Positions 44,514 to 52,058 of a DNA stretch of 64,000 nucleotides are shown in pieces. Made by a program: the position numbers and the translations under genes. The DNA is from SZUA-217 sp964194555 (GTDB taxonomy: Bacteria; Actinomycetota; Acidimicrobiia; Spongiisociales; ZC4RG35). The DNA lies in NCBI GenBank assembly GCA_964194555.1, contig CAXMMT010000050.1:1-64000 (forward strand), in the 5' to 3' direction. The notes beneath the pieces were generated by a model. That model did not search any database and was not told the origin of the DNA. It worked only from the letters and a program-made list of their open reading frames with translations. Within the stretch, counting starts at the first letter, position 1, and every line of letters starts with the position of its first letter.

Positions 44514-45126
44514 GCTCAGGTCCTACGCGTTTCTGGACAGCTTGCAGCCGCAATATGCGGCGTTTCTGGGAACCGTTGCCCAAGGATTTCTTCCTCTGGC
44601 AGGGGATGCCTCGCTCTGGGTCGAGGTGGCACCCGGAATCGAGATCAATCGTCTGACCGACGTTGCCCTCAAGTCCACAGGCGTCAAACCGGGTCTTCAG
44701 ATCATCGAGCGGTATTTCGGCGTGCTCGAAGTCCACTCTCCGGATCAGGCCGAGGTGCGAGCCGCAGGTGAGGCCATACTCGAAGGCATCGAGCACTCAG
44801 AGGATGACCGTATGAAGCCTCGCATTCTCAGCTCGCAAATCATCCGGCGGATCGATGATCATCACGCCCAGCTCATCAACAGGACGAGACACGGAGAGAT
44901 GATCATCCCGGGTCAGACTCTCTATGTCCTCGAGTGTGAACCGGCGGCCTACGCATCATTGGCTGCCAACGAAGCTGAGAAGGCTGCCGAGATAAACGTG
45001 CTCGAGGTGCGAAGCTTCGGGTCGATGGGTCGCATCTACCTCGGTGGCGAGGAGCAAGACATCGATGTGGGATGGCAAGCGGCTGTGGCCGCGTTGGAAG
45101 GTCTGACGGGAAGAGAATCTGAATAA
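44497..45126 (+). CDS. BMC-T tandem shell protein (probable double-stacking type)
   Basis: 209 residues from GTG 44497, where GGAGG lies 5 bases upstream; ATG 44485 would add four residues. Two BMC folds: the first includes YAFLDSLQPQYAAFLGT and GDASLWVEVAPGIEINRLTD, the second ILSSQIIRRIDDHHAQLINR and LAANEAEKAAEINVLEVRS. It resembles the trimeric BMC-T of the Haliangium shell that stacks in pairs with gated pores (by recall). It overlaps deoC by 17 bases. Confidence 0.88.
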   Translation: MAKGIELRSYAFLDSLQPQYAAFLGTVAQGFLPLAGDASLWVEVAPGIEINRLTDVALKSTGVKPGLQIIERYFGVLEVHSPDQAEVRAAGEAILEGIEHSEDDRMKPRILSSQIIRRIDDHHAQLINRTRHGEMIIPGQTLYVLECEPAAYASLAANEAEKAAEINVLEVRSFGSMGRIYLGGEEQDIDVGWQAAVAALEGLTGRESE

Positions 45127-45165
45127 TCAAAGTTCCGATTGAGAACGAAGGAAAGGAGGAGCTTC

Positions 45166-45468
45166 ATGGCTGAAGCTCTGGGAATGATCGAGGCGCGCAG
45201 CTACCCGGCGATGGTGGAGGCGGCCGATGCCATGGTCAAGGCGGCCAAGGTCGAGTTGGTGAGCATGGAAAAGACAGGCGGGGGCTACATAACTGCCCTT
45301 GTCCGTGGTGATGTTGCGGCGGTGAAGGCCGCGGTCGACGCGGGTGTTCGCGGTGCCGAGAAGGTCGGCGAAGTGACCGCTACCCATGTCATTGCCCGTC
45401 CGCATGTCAACGTGGATCTCGTGTTGCCTCTGGGCCGTCAGGATCAGGCGCAGGACGATCTCGGCTGA
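45166..45468 (+). CDS. BMC-H hexameric shell protein
   Basis: 100 residues from ATG 45166, with a strong AGGAGG. A single Pf00936 domain: ALGMIEARSYPAMVEAADAM, pore loop KTGGGYITALVRGDVAAV, then a short acidic tail. It is the only BMC-H in the locus and has the best ribosome-binding site, which fits it being the main facet protein. Confidence 0.95.
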   Translation: MAEALGMIEARSYPAMVEAADAMVKAAKVELVSMEKTGGGYITALVRGDVAAVKAAVDAGVRGAEKVGEVTATHVIARPHVNVDLVLPLGRQDQAQDDLG

Positions 45469-45493
45469 CCAACTCGAGAAACAGGAGAGACCC

Positions 45494-45802
45494 ATGCATC
45501 TAGGCAGGGTCGCTGGAACCCTTGTAGCCAGCCGTAAGGAAGCCCTTTTGTCGGGGATGAAGTTCCTTGTTGTGAGACAGGTCAACGAGGCAAACCAGGA
45601 GACAGGGACATATGTGGTGGCTGCCGACGCTGTCGGTGCCGGGTTGGGCGAAGTGGTCTTATACGCCTCAGGCAGTTCGGCGCGTCAGACGGAGATGACC
45701 AAGGATCGTCCATGCGACGCCGTGATCATGGCGATCGTGGACACCTGGGACATCGGTGGCGAAGTCAGGTACCACAAGGGTGAGGAGGAAGCCGCTGGAT
45801 AG
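45494..45802 (+). CDS. BMC-P (EutN/CcmL) pentameric vertex protein 1
   Basis: 102 residues from ATG 45494 behind AGGAGAG. MHLGRVAGTLVASRKEAL opens the EutN/CcmL fold, followed by KFLVVRQV, YVVAADAVGAGLGEVVLYA and the SGSSARQT loop. It caps shell vertices. It overlaps the dehydrogenase gene. Confidence 0.93.
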   Translation: MHLGRVAGTLVASRKEALLSGMKFLVVRQVNEANQETGTYVVAADAVGAGLGEVVLYASGSSARQTEMTKDRPCDAVIMAIVDTWDIGGEVRYHKGEEEAAG

Positions 45803-47264
45803 GTCGAAGCTCAGCGACAGCGAAGTCCGCTCGATAATCGATCGTGTGAAGAACCGGGTTGCCGCGGCCGAGTTCGCCGACCGGCCCGGTCCGACGCTAC
45901 GCGCCAGTGATCAGCTTGCGATTTCGGAGGTTGAACTCGGCGACGGAATCCACCTCACCATCGACGAGGCTGTGCGATCTGCCCGCCGGGCTTTCGAGGC
46001 TTACCGCGATATGGGCCTCGAAGCAAGGAAGACCATTGTCGAAGCCATGCGCGCAGCCATGCTCAAGGAGGGAGAGCGTCTTGCCTACATGGCGGTGGAG
46101 GAGACCGGGATCGGTCGGGCCGAAGACAAAGTCGTGAAGAACAGGCTGGTGACAACCAAAACCCCGGGTCCAGAGGACCTCGAGCCTCATGTCGTCACCG
46201 GCGATGCCGGAATGGTCGTGACTGAGTACGCGCCATACGGCGTGATCGGCTCGATTACTCCCACCACGAATCCCACGTCGACCATCATCAACAACTCGAT
46301 CGCAATGGTGTCCGCGGGCAACGCCGTGGTCTTCAACGTCCACCCGAACGCAAGTCTTGTCTCAGTCGAAAACGTAAAACTGCTGAATCGGGCGATCGTT
46401 GCGGCCGGGGGACCGGCCGATTTGATCACCGCAACCCCACAGCCGACTCTCGAATCAGCGCGTGAGGTCATGCATCACCCTGACATCCGGGTTCTCCTTG
46501 TCACAGGAGGGCCGGGGGTGGTCAAGGAAGCGCTGAAGACCACCAAGAAAGTGATCGCCGCCGGTCCGGGCAATCCGCCCTCGGTCGTGGATCAAACGGC
46601 TGACGTGGAGGCCGCGGGACGTAACGTCGTTCGTGGTGCCTCGTTCGACAACAACGTCATCTGCACCGATGAGAAGACGACCATCGTGGTGGACTCTGTT
46701 GCCGATCGACTGGTTCAGTCGATGGTTGCCAACGGGGCCTACCGGCTCAAAGAGCACGAACTGAAGCGGCTGGAGCGGGTCATCTTCAAGGAGATGGGGC
46801 CACCCAACAAACCAGGAGTGATCAACCAGGCACTCATCGGGAAGAGCGCGGCCGCGATTCTGTCCGAGATCGGTATCACGGTCGACGATGATGTTCGACT
46901 GGTGGTGGCCGAGGTGCGGAGTGAGCACAATCTGGTTTGGACCGAGCAGATGATGCCGGTGATGCCCGTTGTCAGGGTGCAAAACGTCGACGACGCCATC
47001 GATCTGGCAGTGCGCTCAGAGCATGGCTTTCGTCACACGGCGTCGATTCACAGCACCAATATCGACACCATCACCCGGATGGCACGAGCCATGAACTGCA
47101 GCATGTTCGTGGCCAACGGCCCCAACTTCAGCGGTCTGGGAGAGGGCGGCGAGGGGTTCACGTCTTTCTCCATTGCCAGTCCGACCGGGGAAGGACTGAC
47201 CCGACCTCGTCACTTCTCTCGGGCCCGAAGGATCAGCGTCGTGGGAGCGCTCCGCATTGTCTGA
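45780..47264 (+). CDS. CoA-acylating aldehyde dehydrogenase, BMC-targeted
   Basis: 494 residues from GTG 45780; GTG 45756 is also possible, and AGGAGG sits inside the first codons. Residues about 11-31 (LSDSEVRSIIDRVKNRVAAA) look like an encapsulation helix. PduP/EutE-type core: catalytic Cys295 in NNVICTDEKT, TPTTNPTSTIINNSIAM, and VTGGPGVVKEAL. It converts acetaldehyde, CoA and NAD to acetyl-CoA and NADH. The stop is inside the next gene's start. Confidence 0.93.
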   Translation: MRRKPLDRSKLSDSEVRSIIDRVKNRVAAAEFADRPGPTLRASDQLAISEVELGDGIHLTIDEAVRSARRAFEAYRDMGLEARKTIVEAMRAAMLKEGERLAYMAVEETGIGRAEDKVVKNRLVTTKTPGPEDLEPHVVTGDAGMVVTEYAPYGVIGSITPTTNPTSTIINNSIAMVSAGNAVVFNVHPNASLVSVENVKLLNRAIVAAGGPADLITATPQPTLESAREVMHHPDIRVLLVTGGPGVVKEALKTTKKVIAAGPGNPPSVVDQTADVEAAGRNVVRGASFDNNVICTDEKTTIVVDSVADRLVQSMVANGAYRLKEHELKRLERVIFKEMGPPNKPGVINQALIGKSAAAILSEIGITVDDDVRLVVAEVRSEHNLVWTEQMMPVMPVVRVQNVDDAIDLAVRSEHGFRHTASIHSTNIDTITRMARAMNCSMFVANGPNFSGLGEGGEGFTSFSIASPTGEGLTRPRHFSRARRISVVGALRIV

Positions 47265-47847
47265 TCCGGCCATCGCCCTGCTCGAGTTCGACTCGATCAG
47301 CGCCGGAATCGTGTCCGGCGATGCCATGGTCAAGTCCTCCCCTCTGGGATCTATCTATGCGGGGACGGTCCATCCAGGGAAGTATCTGGTCCTGGTCAGC
47401 GGTGACACCGCAAGTGTCGAGATCGCTCTGTCAACAGGGACCGATATCGGTCAGGGTCATATCACCGACTCGGTGTTTCTCCCCGACATACATCCGGACG
47501 TGACATCCGCGATTGTTGACGGAGCCAAACGGGCAACCCTCGGTGAGGGCGCATTGGGGATCGTGGAGACTTCCTCAGTTTCCGCTGTTATCGACGCTGC
47601 CGACGCCGGCGTCAAGGCGGCCCATGTGGTCTTGGGGGCGGTCCGCCTCGCCGACGGTCTGGGTGGCAAGGGATATGTCTTCTTCTCCGGGACGGTTGCC
47701 GATGTGGATGCTGCGGTTGAAGCGGCGGTGAGCCGTGTTGAACCCCATGGTTTTCTGATTCGCTCCGATGTGATCGCCCAGTTGCATGAGGAGATGGCCG
47801 AGAACCTCCGAAGTCAGCTTCGATTTTTGAAGCGAGTCGGGAGCTGA
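47257..47847 (+). CDS. BMC-T tandem shell protein, second type
   Basis: 196 residues from TTG 47257, overlapping the dehydrogenase by 8 bases. First BMC fold: IALLEFDSISAGIVSGDAMV. Second: ALGIVETSSVSAVIDAADAG, then VKAAHVVLGAVRLADGLGGK. It resembles PduT-like or single-layer BMC-T proteins but has no cysteine, so it cannot carry the PduT 4Fe-4S cluster. Confidence 0.9.
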   Translation: MSDPAIALLEFDSISAGIVSGDAMVKSSPLGSIYAGTVHPGKYLVLVSGDTASVEIALSTGTDIGQGHITDSVFLPDIHPDVTSAIVDGAKRATLGEGALGIVETSSVSAVIDAADAGVKAAHVVLGAVRLADGLGGKGYVFFSGTVADVDAAVEAAVSRVEPHGFLIRSDVIAQLHEEMAENLRSQLRFLKRVGS

Positions 47848-47848
47848 C

Positions 47849-48127
47849 ATGCAGTTGGCTCGCGTCCTCGGAAGTGTCGTTGCGACCGAGAAAGTGGAAG
47901 GTCTCGAAGGCGTCCGCTTCCTGGTCATACAACCCTTGGATAAGACCCTGGAACCGTCCGGTGGAACGGTCGTGGCCGCCGACGCTGTCGAAATGGCCGG
48001 GCCGGGGGAGTTGGTCTATTTCGTCAGCTCACGAGAGGCGGCCGAGGCGTTGCCGGAGCGGTTCGTCCCCGTGGATCACGCCATTGTCGGGATTGTCGAC
48101 GATGTGCACCTCGGAGCAGACGCGTGA
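47849..48127 (+). CDS. BMC-P (EutN/CcmL) vertex protein 2
   Basis: 92 residues, MQLARVLGSVVATEKVEGLE, then VRFLVIQPLD and VVAADAVEMAGPGELVYFVSS. Second of three pentamer paralogues. It begins one base after the BMC-T stop and overlaps the next gene by 4 bases. Confidence 0.92.
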   Translation: MQLARVLGSVVATEKVEGLEGVRFLVIQPLDKTLEPSGGTVVAADAVEMAGPGELVYFVSSREAAEALPERFVPVDHAIVGIVDDVHLGADA

Positions 48128-48411
48128 AGGTGGGCCGGGTTGTCGGAACTGTTGTGTCCACCGTCAACATCCCGCTCCTCGATGGTCATCGATTGCTGGT
48201 CTGCGACATTCAAGACGTCTCTGGCGAGGCATCCGGCTACACGATCGCCATCGACGTGGTCGATGCCGGGGTGGGTGAGACAGTGCTCATCCTGGACGAG
48301 GGCACTTCTGCACGCCAGATCCTTGGCCTCGATTGGGGGGCGATCCGTGCCGTGGTCGTTGGTGTTGTCGACGAGTTGATGGTTGACGGCGAGCTTCGCG
48401 AAGTGAGCTAA
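48124..48411 (+). CDS. BMC-P (EutN/CcmL) vertex protein 3
   Basis: 95 residues from GTG 48124. MKVGRVVGTVVSTVNIPLLD, then HRLLVCDIQD, IAIDVVDAGVGETVLILDEG and the TSARQI loop. Third pentamer paralogue and last shell gene. No phosphotransacylase or alcohol dehydrogenase follows. Confidence 0.92.
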   Translation: MKVGRVVGTVVSTVNIPLLDGHRLLVCDIQDVSGEASGYTIAIDVVDAGVGETVLILDEGTSARQILGLDWGAIRAVVVGVVDELMVDGELREVS

Positions 48412-48422
48412 TGCTCGTGGCA

Positions 48423-48971
48423 CTAGTCCTTGGGTGGGGTGTCCCAGTCTTGGACGTCGCTCCCTTTCTCGCGGGCCAGGATGTCGAGGGCGGCGACGGC
48501 GCCCGCCCCCGCGGAGATGATGGCCTGACTCCGCGACGGTCTGACCGAGCGGCCGACCACGTAGGCCTTGTCGATTGACGACCGGTTGTCACGGTCTACG
48601 TCGATGGCACCGGTCTTGTCCACATCGACGCCAAGGGACAGGGCCAACTCCGGGTTCTTGCCCTCGGTGAGGATCAGATAGTCGGCGACGTGCTCTCCGC
48701 TGTCGGTCTTCACGTTGAAATCTTCTCCCGCGGCGACCGAACGCACCTCTTCATCGAGGAGAGACGCCCCTACCGCCAAAACCTGGCCTCGTGCCACCTG
48801 CTGGAACTCGGTCCCTGCGATCTCCGGCAGTCCCAGGTAGTTGTAGAGATGTGCATAGTTCATGGCCGTCTTGTCGGTTCCGAACACGATCACGTCCTGG
48901 TAGTTCTTCGCCAGGAACAGCGCGGCAGACAGCCCGCCCGGTCCATCTCCAACGATGATCACTCTCGCCAA
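48423..48971 (-). CDS. compact FAD-binding oxidoreductase (thioredoxin-reductase-like half)
   Basis: 182 residues from TTG 48971 (AGGAGG upstream). FAD dinucleotide loop VIIVGDGPGGLSAALFLA at the N-terminus and the second FAD motif (YVVGRSVRPSRSQAIISAGAGAVA, C-terminal) are present. The NADPH domain and the CxxC active site of thioredoxin reductase are absent. It is convergent with the microcompartment operon. Partner unknown. Confidence 0.75.
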   Translation of the reverse strand: MARVIIVGDGPGGLSAALFLAKNYQDVIVFGTDKTAMNYAHLYNYLGLPEIAGTEFQQVARGQVLAVGASLLDEEVRSVAAGEDFNVKTDSGEHVADYLILTEGKNPELALSLGVDVDKTGAIDVDRDNRSSIDKAYVVGRSVRPSRSQAIISAGAGAVAALDILAREKGSDVQDWDTPPKD

Positions 48972-49021
48972 AAGGGTCCTCCTCTGGATGTTCTGTTGTC
49001 AACACTCACGAGCCTGTTGGT

Positions 49022-49927
49022 ATGCCGGCGGCATCCAGCCAGGATGGGTGTGTGGAGACCAGGTCTGTTCCGATCAAGGGTCCTCTCGATCTCAGGGGAA
49101 CTCTGCAGCCGCTGCATGGGAGGTTCGCCGACGATGGTTGGTGGCTGTCTGCCCGGACTCCGGAAGGGTCTGGATCGCTGCGGATCAGACGGACACGTCA
49201 GGAGATGATCGGGGAGGCCTGGGGAGAAGGTTCCGGTTGGCTGCTGGACAGACTCGGGGCGATCTCTGGGCTCGACGATGATCCATCCGGGTTTGAGACC
49301 GACGACCCGGTTGTCTCTGATCTCCACCGTCGTCATTCAGGTGAGAGGTTCGGACGGACCGATCTGGTATTTGATTCGCTCGTTGTCGCAATCTGTGGCC
49401 AGAAAGTGACAGGTGGCGAGGCCGCAGCAGCTATGCGTGGCTTGCACCGGAAGTTCTCCGAGTCTGCACCCGGCCCCAATGAGCGATTGAGACTGCCCCC
49501 CGACCCGGAGCGGATGGCCGAGGCGCCCTATTGGGTGTACCACGAGCTCCATCTGGAGAAACGCCGTGCCGACGTCCTGAGGCAAGTGGCTGCCAACCAC
49601 GAGAAGATCGAAGCTCTGCCCGGGGTTGATCCCGTGGATGCCGCCAGGTTGCTCGAATCCTTCGACGGCGTTGGGGAGTGGAGCGTGGCCAAGACCCTCG
49701 AAGTGTCTCATGGTGACTCCGACCAGGTGGCGGTCGGGGACTTCCACTTCAAGCACATCGTCGTGTATCACTTGACCGGTCGGGATCGGGGCACAGACGA
49801 TGAGATGTTGGAGCTTCTGGAGCCGTTTCGGCCAAATCGAGGGCGTGTGATCAGACTCCTTCATCATCTCGGTCACGAGCCCAAATTCGGCCCACGGATG
49901 AGCCGCCGTGACATCACCGGGATGTAG
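49022..49927 (+). CDS. AlkA-like DNA-3-methyladenine glycosylase
   Basis: 301 residues. HhH-GPD region: LVVAICGQKVTGGEAAAAM, then hairpin LESFDGVGEWSVAKTLEV and the catalytic Asp in VAVGDFHFKHIV. An AlkA-type N-terminal beta domain is likely (residues 15-90). Base-excision repair of alkylated bases is inferred. It is the second AlkA-type domain in the window, besides the SodX fusion. Confidence 0.8.
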   Translation: MPAASSQDGCVETRSVPIKGPLDLRGTLQPLHGRFADDGWWLSARTPEGSGSLRIRRTRQEMIGEAWGEGSGWLLDRLGAISGLDDDPSGFETDDPVVSDLHRRHSGERFGRTDLVFDSLVVAICGQKVTGGEAAAAMRGLHRKFSESAPGPNERLRLPPDPERMAEAPYWVYHELHLEKRRADVLRQVAANHEKIEALPGVDPVDAARLLESFDGVGEWSVAKTLEVSHGDSDQVAVGDFHFKHIVVYHLTGRDRGTDDEMLELLEPFRPNRGRVIRLLHHLGHEPKFGPRMSRRDITGM

Positions 49928-50294
49928 ATGTCTCCTCGACCTCCTCCATCCCTGGCGCCGCGATGAGCGAGAGAAGCATCAGCATCGAGAGCGGGAGCAC
50001 AACCAGTGTCACTGAGTGCGGCAGCACTGAGCCGACGATCATCAGCGCAACAGCGATGGCACGCCAACCCCGGGTACGAAACCGGGCAGGGCCGTCGAAG
50101 CTGAGCAGGAACAGTGCCCCACCTGCGAAAGAGAGGACACCGAAAGCGATAACCGATGCGAGGGTTCACTCAGGGTCGTAGGTCCTCTCCTCGACGATGG
50201 CAAGGAATGTGTTGTTGCCAATGATCCACAGCCCGAGCAGCGTTATCAGCAGCCCGACGAACCGGGCGAAAGTCCGACCCATCCACCGGAACAT
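49914..50294 (-). pseudogene. small membrane protein gene interrupted by in-frame TGA
   Basis: Reading down from ATG 50294 gives 42 residues with one membrane helix (FVGLLITLLGLWIIGNNTFL), a stop TGA at 50166-50168, then 83 more codons in the same frame. That second part has two or three more helices (VIAFGVLSFAGGALFLLSF; ALMIVGSVLPHSVTLVVLPL) and ends at TGA 49914. The second part has no usable start of its own before ATG in VALMIVG. It looks like one gene split by a nonsense change. Family unknown. Confidence 0.55.
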
Positions 50295-50303
50295 CTTGTG
50301 AGC

Positions 50304-51221
50304 CTATCTTTCCAGCCACACGACGATCAGGTCGCCAACCCAGTCCGGGTCCCTCATGTTGTTGTGAAGGGCACCCTCGACTTCTTCCAACAACGACTCC
50401 GATCCAGAGTCGGCGAGTGCCAGGTGAAAGTCGGTGGCGAACCGGCTGTCGACGATCCCATCGCTACCGCCGTACATGATCAGACTGACGAGAAGGGTGT
50501 TTTCATCGGTGAGTCCTTGTGGGTTGCCGGCGAGCCAGACATCGGGCTCGGCGCTGGGCCCGGCACCGAAGAACGGCAGCATGATGATGCCGAGACGGTT
50601 GACATCGTATGGACCGGCCAGCCCTACGAATCTGTCAGGTAGCCCTGTGCCCGGCACCGGGCAGTCCCCGGCGTATTCATTACCGGTGAGCGCCACAATC
50701 GCTGATATGTGGCCACCGGCCGAGTGCCCGATCAACGCCACTGTCCCGTCCGAATCCGGATGAGCTGCGGCATATCTGACTGCACAGGCCACATCATCGA
50801 CAGCCTGAGGGAACCCGGGGCTCTCGTTGGAGAGCTTGTATGGGGTGTTCACCGTCAAGAACCCTTCATCGGTCAAGAAGGCCGCCAGCGAGTGCATGAT
50901 CGAGACGTCTCCACCGATCCAGCCGCCACCGTGGACCAGTACCACCGCAGGGAACGGTCCTTCTCCGTTCGGGATCTTCACGTCGGCCCCGATGTCGGGC
51001 AGTTCCGGGCGTGTTGTCGTTGTCGGTGGCAACGTGGTTGTTGTCGTGGGCGGCAGTGTTGTCGTTGTCGTCGAGGACGTGCTGGTGGTCGACTCAGAAG
51101 TGGAAGACGACACCGCTAGCTCAGTGGTTGTGACGACTTCCCCGCTCCCGGGCGAGCACGCCGCCAGGATGATGGCCGTTGCTAAGAAAGAAGCGAAGCG
51201 GCTGCCGCGTCTACGTGCCAT
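50304..51221 (-). CDS. secreted alpha/beta-hydrolase lipoprotein
   Basis: 305 residues. Lipobox IILAACS, a long Ser/Thr linker with TTTTTLPP repeats (about residues 30-72), then an alpha/beta hydrolase of the HSL/BD-FAE type. The oxyanion motif is HGGGW, the nucleophile elbow is GHSAGGH, Asp is in GSDGIVD, and His is in EGALHNN. A surface-anchored esterase of unknown substrate. Its start overlaps the 3' end of pgl by 40 bases. Confidence 0.82.
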   Translation of the reverse strand: MARRRGSRFASFLATAIILAACSPGSGEVVTTTELAVSSSTSESTTSTSSTTTTTLPPTTTTTLPPTTTTRPELPDIGADVKIPNGEGPFPAVVLVHGGGWIGGDVSIMHSLAAFLTDEGFLTVNTPYKLSNESPGFPQAVDDVACAVRYAAAHPDSDGTVALIGHSAGGHISAIVALTGNEYAGDCPVPGTGLPDRFVGLAGPYDVNRLGIIMLPFFGAGPSAEPDVWLAGNPQGLTDENTLLVSLIMYGGSDGIVDSRFATDFHLALADSGSESLLEEVEGALHNNMRDPDWVGDLIVVWLER

Positions 51222-51859
51222 TCAACCTTTGCCTGACCTTCGCCGAGTCTACCCGCGGGTGTTTCCCCGGCTAGGGAGTCCCTGAGAGCGCCTGATTTTT
51301 TCTCGCCAACCACCAGGACCATCAGAAGCTGGGCCCTCCACAGCATCGGATAAGTAGCTGTGATTCGCGTCTCCTGTTGCTGTGGAACGTGCTGGGCAAC
51401 GAACCACCGGCTCTCCTCGTCGAGTGCAGGAGTGCCGGGGAAAAGCGATGCGGTGTGACCGTCGTCACCCAATCCGAGAAGTATGAGATCCGGCCTGCCG
51501 TTGTGGAGGAGTGCCTTGATCGTGGACTCATAGAGGGTGGCGGAGTCGTTCGGCTCGATCAGCTCACTCCATACCGGTCGATGAAATCTGGCTTCAACGT
51601 GGTCCATCAACGTTTCGGCCGCCATCCGCCCGTTACACCTTTCGTGGTCGTGTGGAACCCAACGCTCGTCCGATAGCCAGGCGTCTACGCGACTCCAATC
51701 GATGTTCTGATCACGAAGGGCCGCATAGGTGGTCCCGGGTGTCGAACCACCGGCCAACCCGAGCGTAAAGCCTTCTTTTGCATCTTGAATCTCGCTCGCG
51801 ACGCGCTGCGCCGCGGCCACGGCTGTCGCCTGAGCTGTCTCGTGAACCACCAACTTCAT
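51182..51859 (-). CDS. pgl: 6-phosphogluconolactonase
   Basis: 225 residues from ATG 51859. LGLAGGSTPGTTYAAL, WLSDERWVPHDHERCNGRMA and LLGLGDDGHTASLFPGTPAL are the family's conserved blocks. Hydrolyses 6-phosphogluconolactone in the oxidative pentose phosphate pathway; no zwf or gnd here. TACCGT (minus strand, 51867-51872) lies 7 bases before the ATG, so leaderless expression is likely. Confidence 0.93.
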   Translation of the reverse strand: MKLVVHETAQATAVAAAQRVASEIQDAKEGFTLGLAGGSTPGTTYAALRDQNIDWSRVDAWLSDERWVPHDHERCNGRMAAETLMDHVEARFHRPVWSELIEPNDSATLYESTIKALLHNGRPDLILLGLGDDGHTASLFPGTPALDEESRWFVAQHVPQQQETRITATYPMLWRAQLLMVLVVGEKKSGALRDSLAGETPAGRLGEGQAKVEWHVDAAAASLLS

Positions 51860-51885
51860 CGCACGGACGGTACCTGCCTGCTCTA

Positions 51886-52046
51886 ATGCTCTGTCGCCCA
51901 AATAGCTACGCGGTCTCACCGGCCCTCGACGCCCCCGGCGGCGTCCTCCGCCTTGACGCAGCTAAGGCCGCGCCTTCGTTGTGCGTCCTTGCCAGATGAC
52001 GCCGATGACTCGGTGACACCGCGGCATCAATTGAGCGACAGACCAC
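51886..52046 (+). repeat. palindromic MITE-like repeat, copy B
   Basis: 161 bp, about 95% identical to copy D by eye. Right terminus CGACAGACCAC. The left terminus is partly eroded (ATGCTCTGTCG). Inner arm CGCGGTCTCACCG matches the reverse complement of the right arm with one change. The central hairpin CGCAGC/GCCGCG has one mispair that is a G-U on the other strand. It fills the gap between pgl and the next hydrolase gene. Its right end supplies TAG of a TAGATT -10. Confidence 0.85.
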
Positions 52047-52058
52047 TAGATTTGAGTC

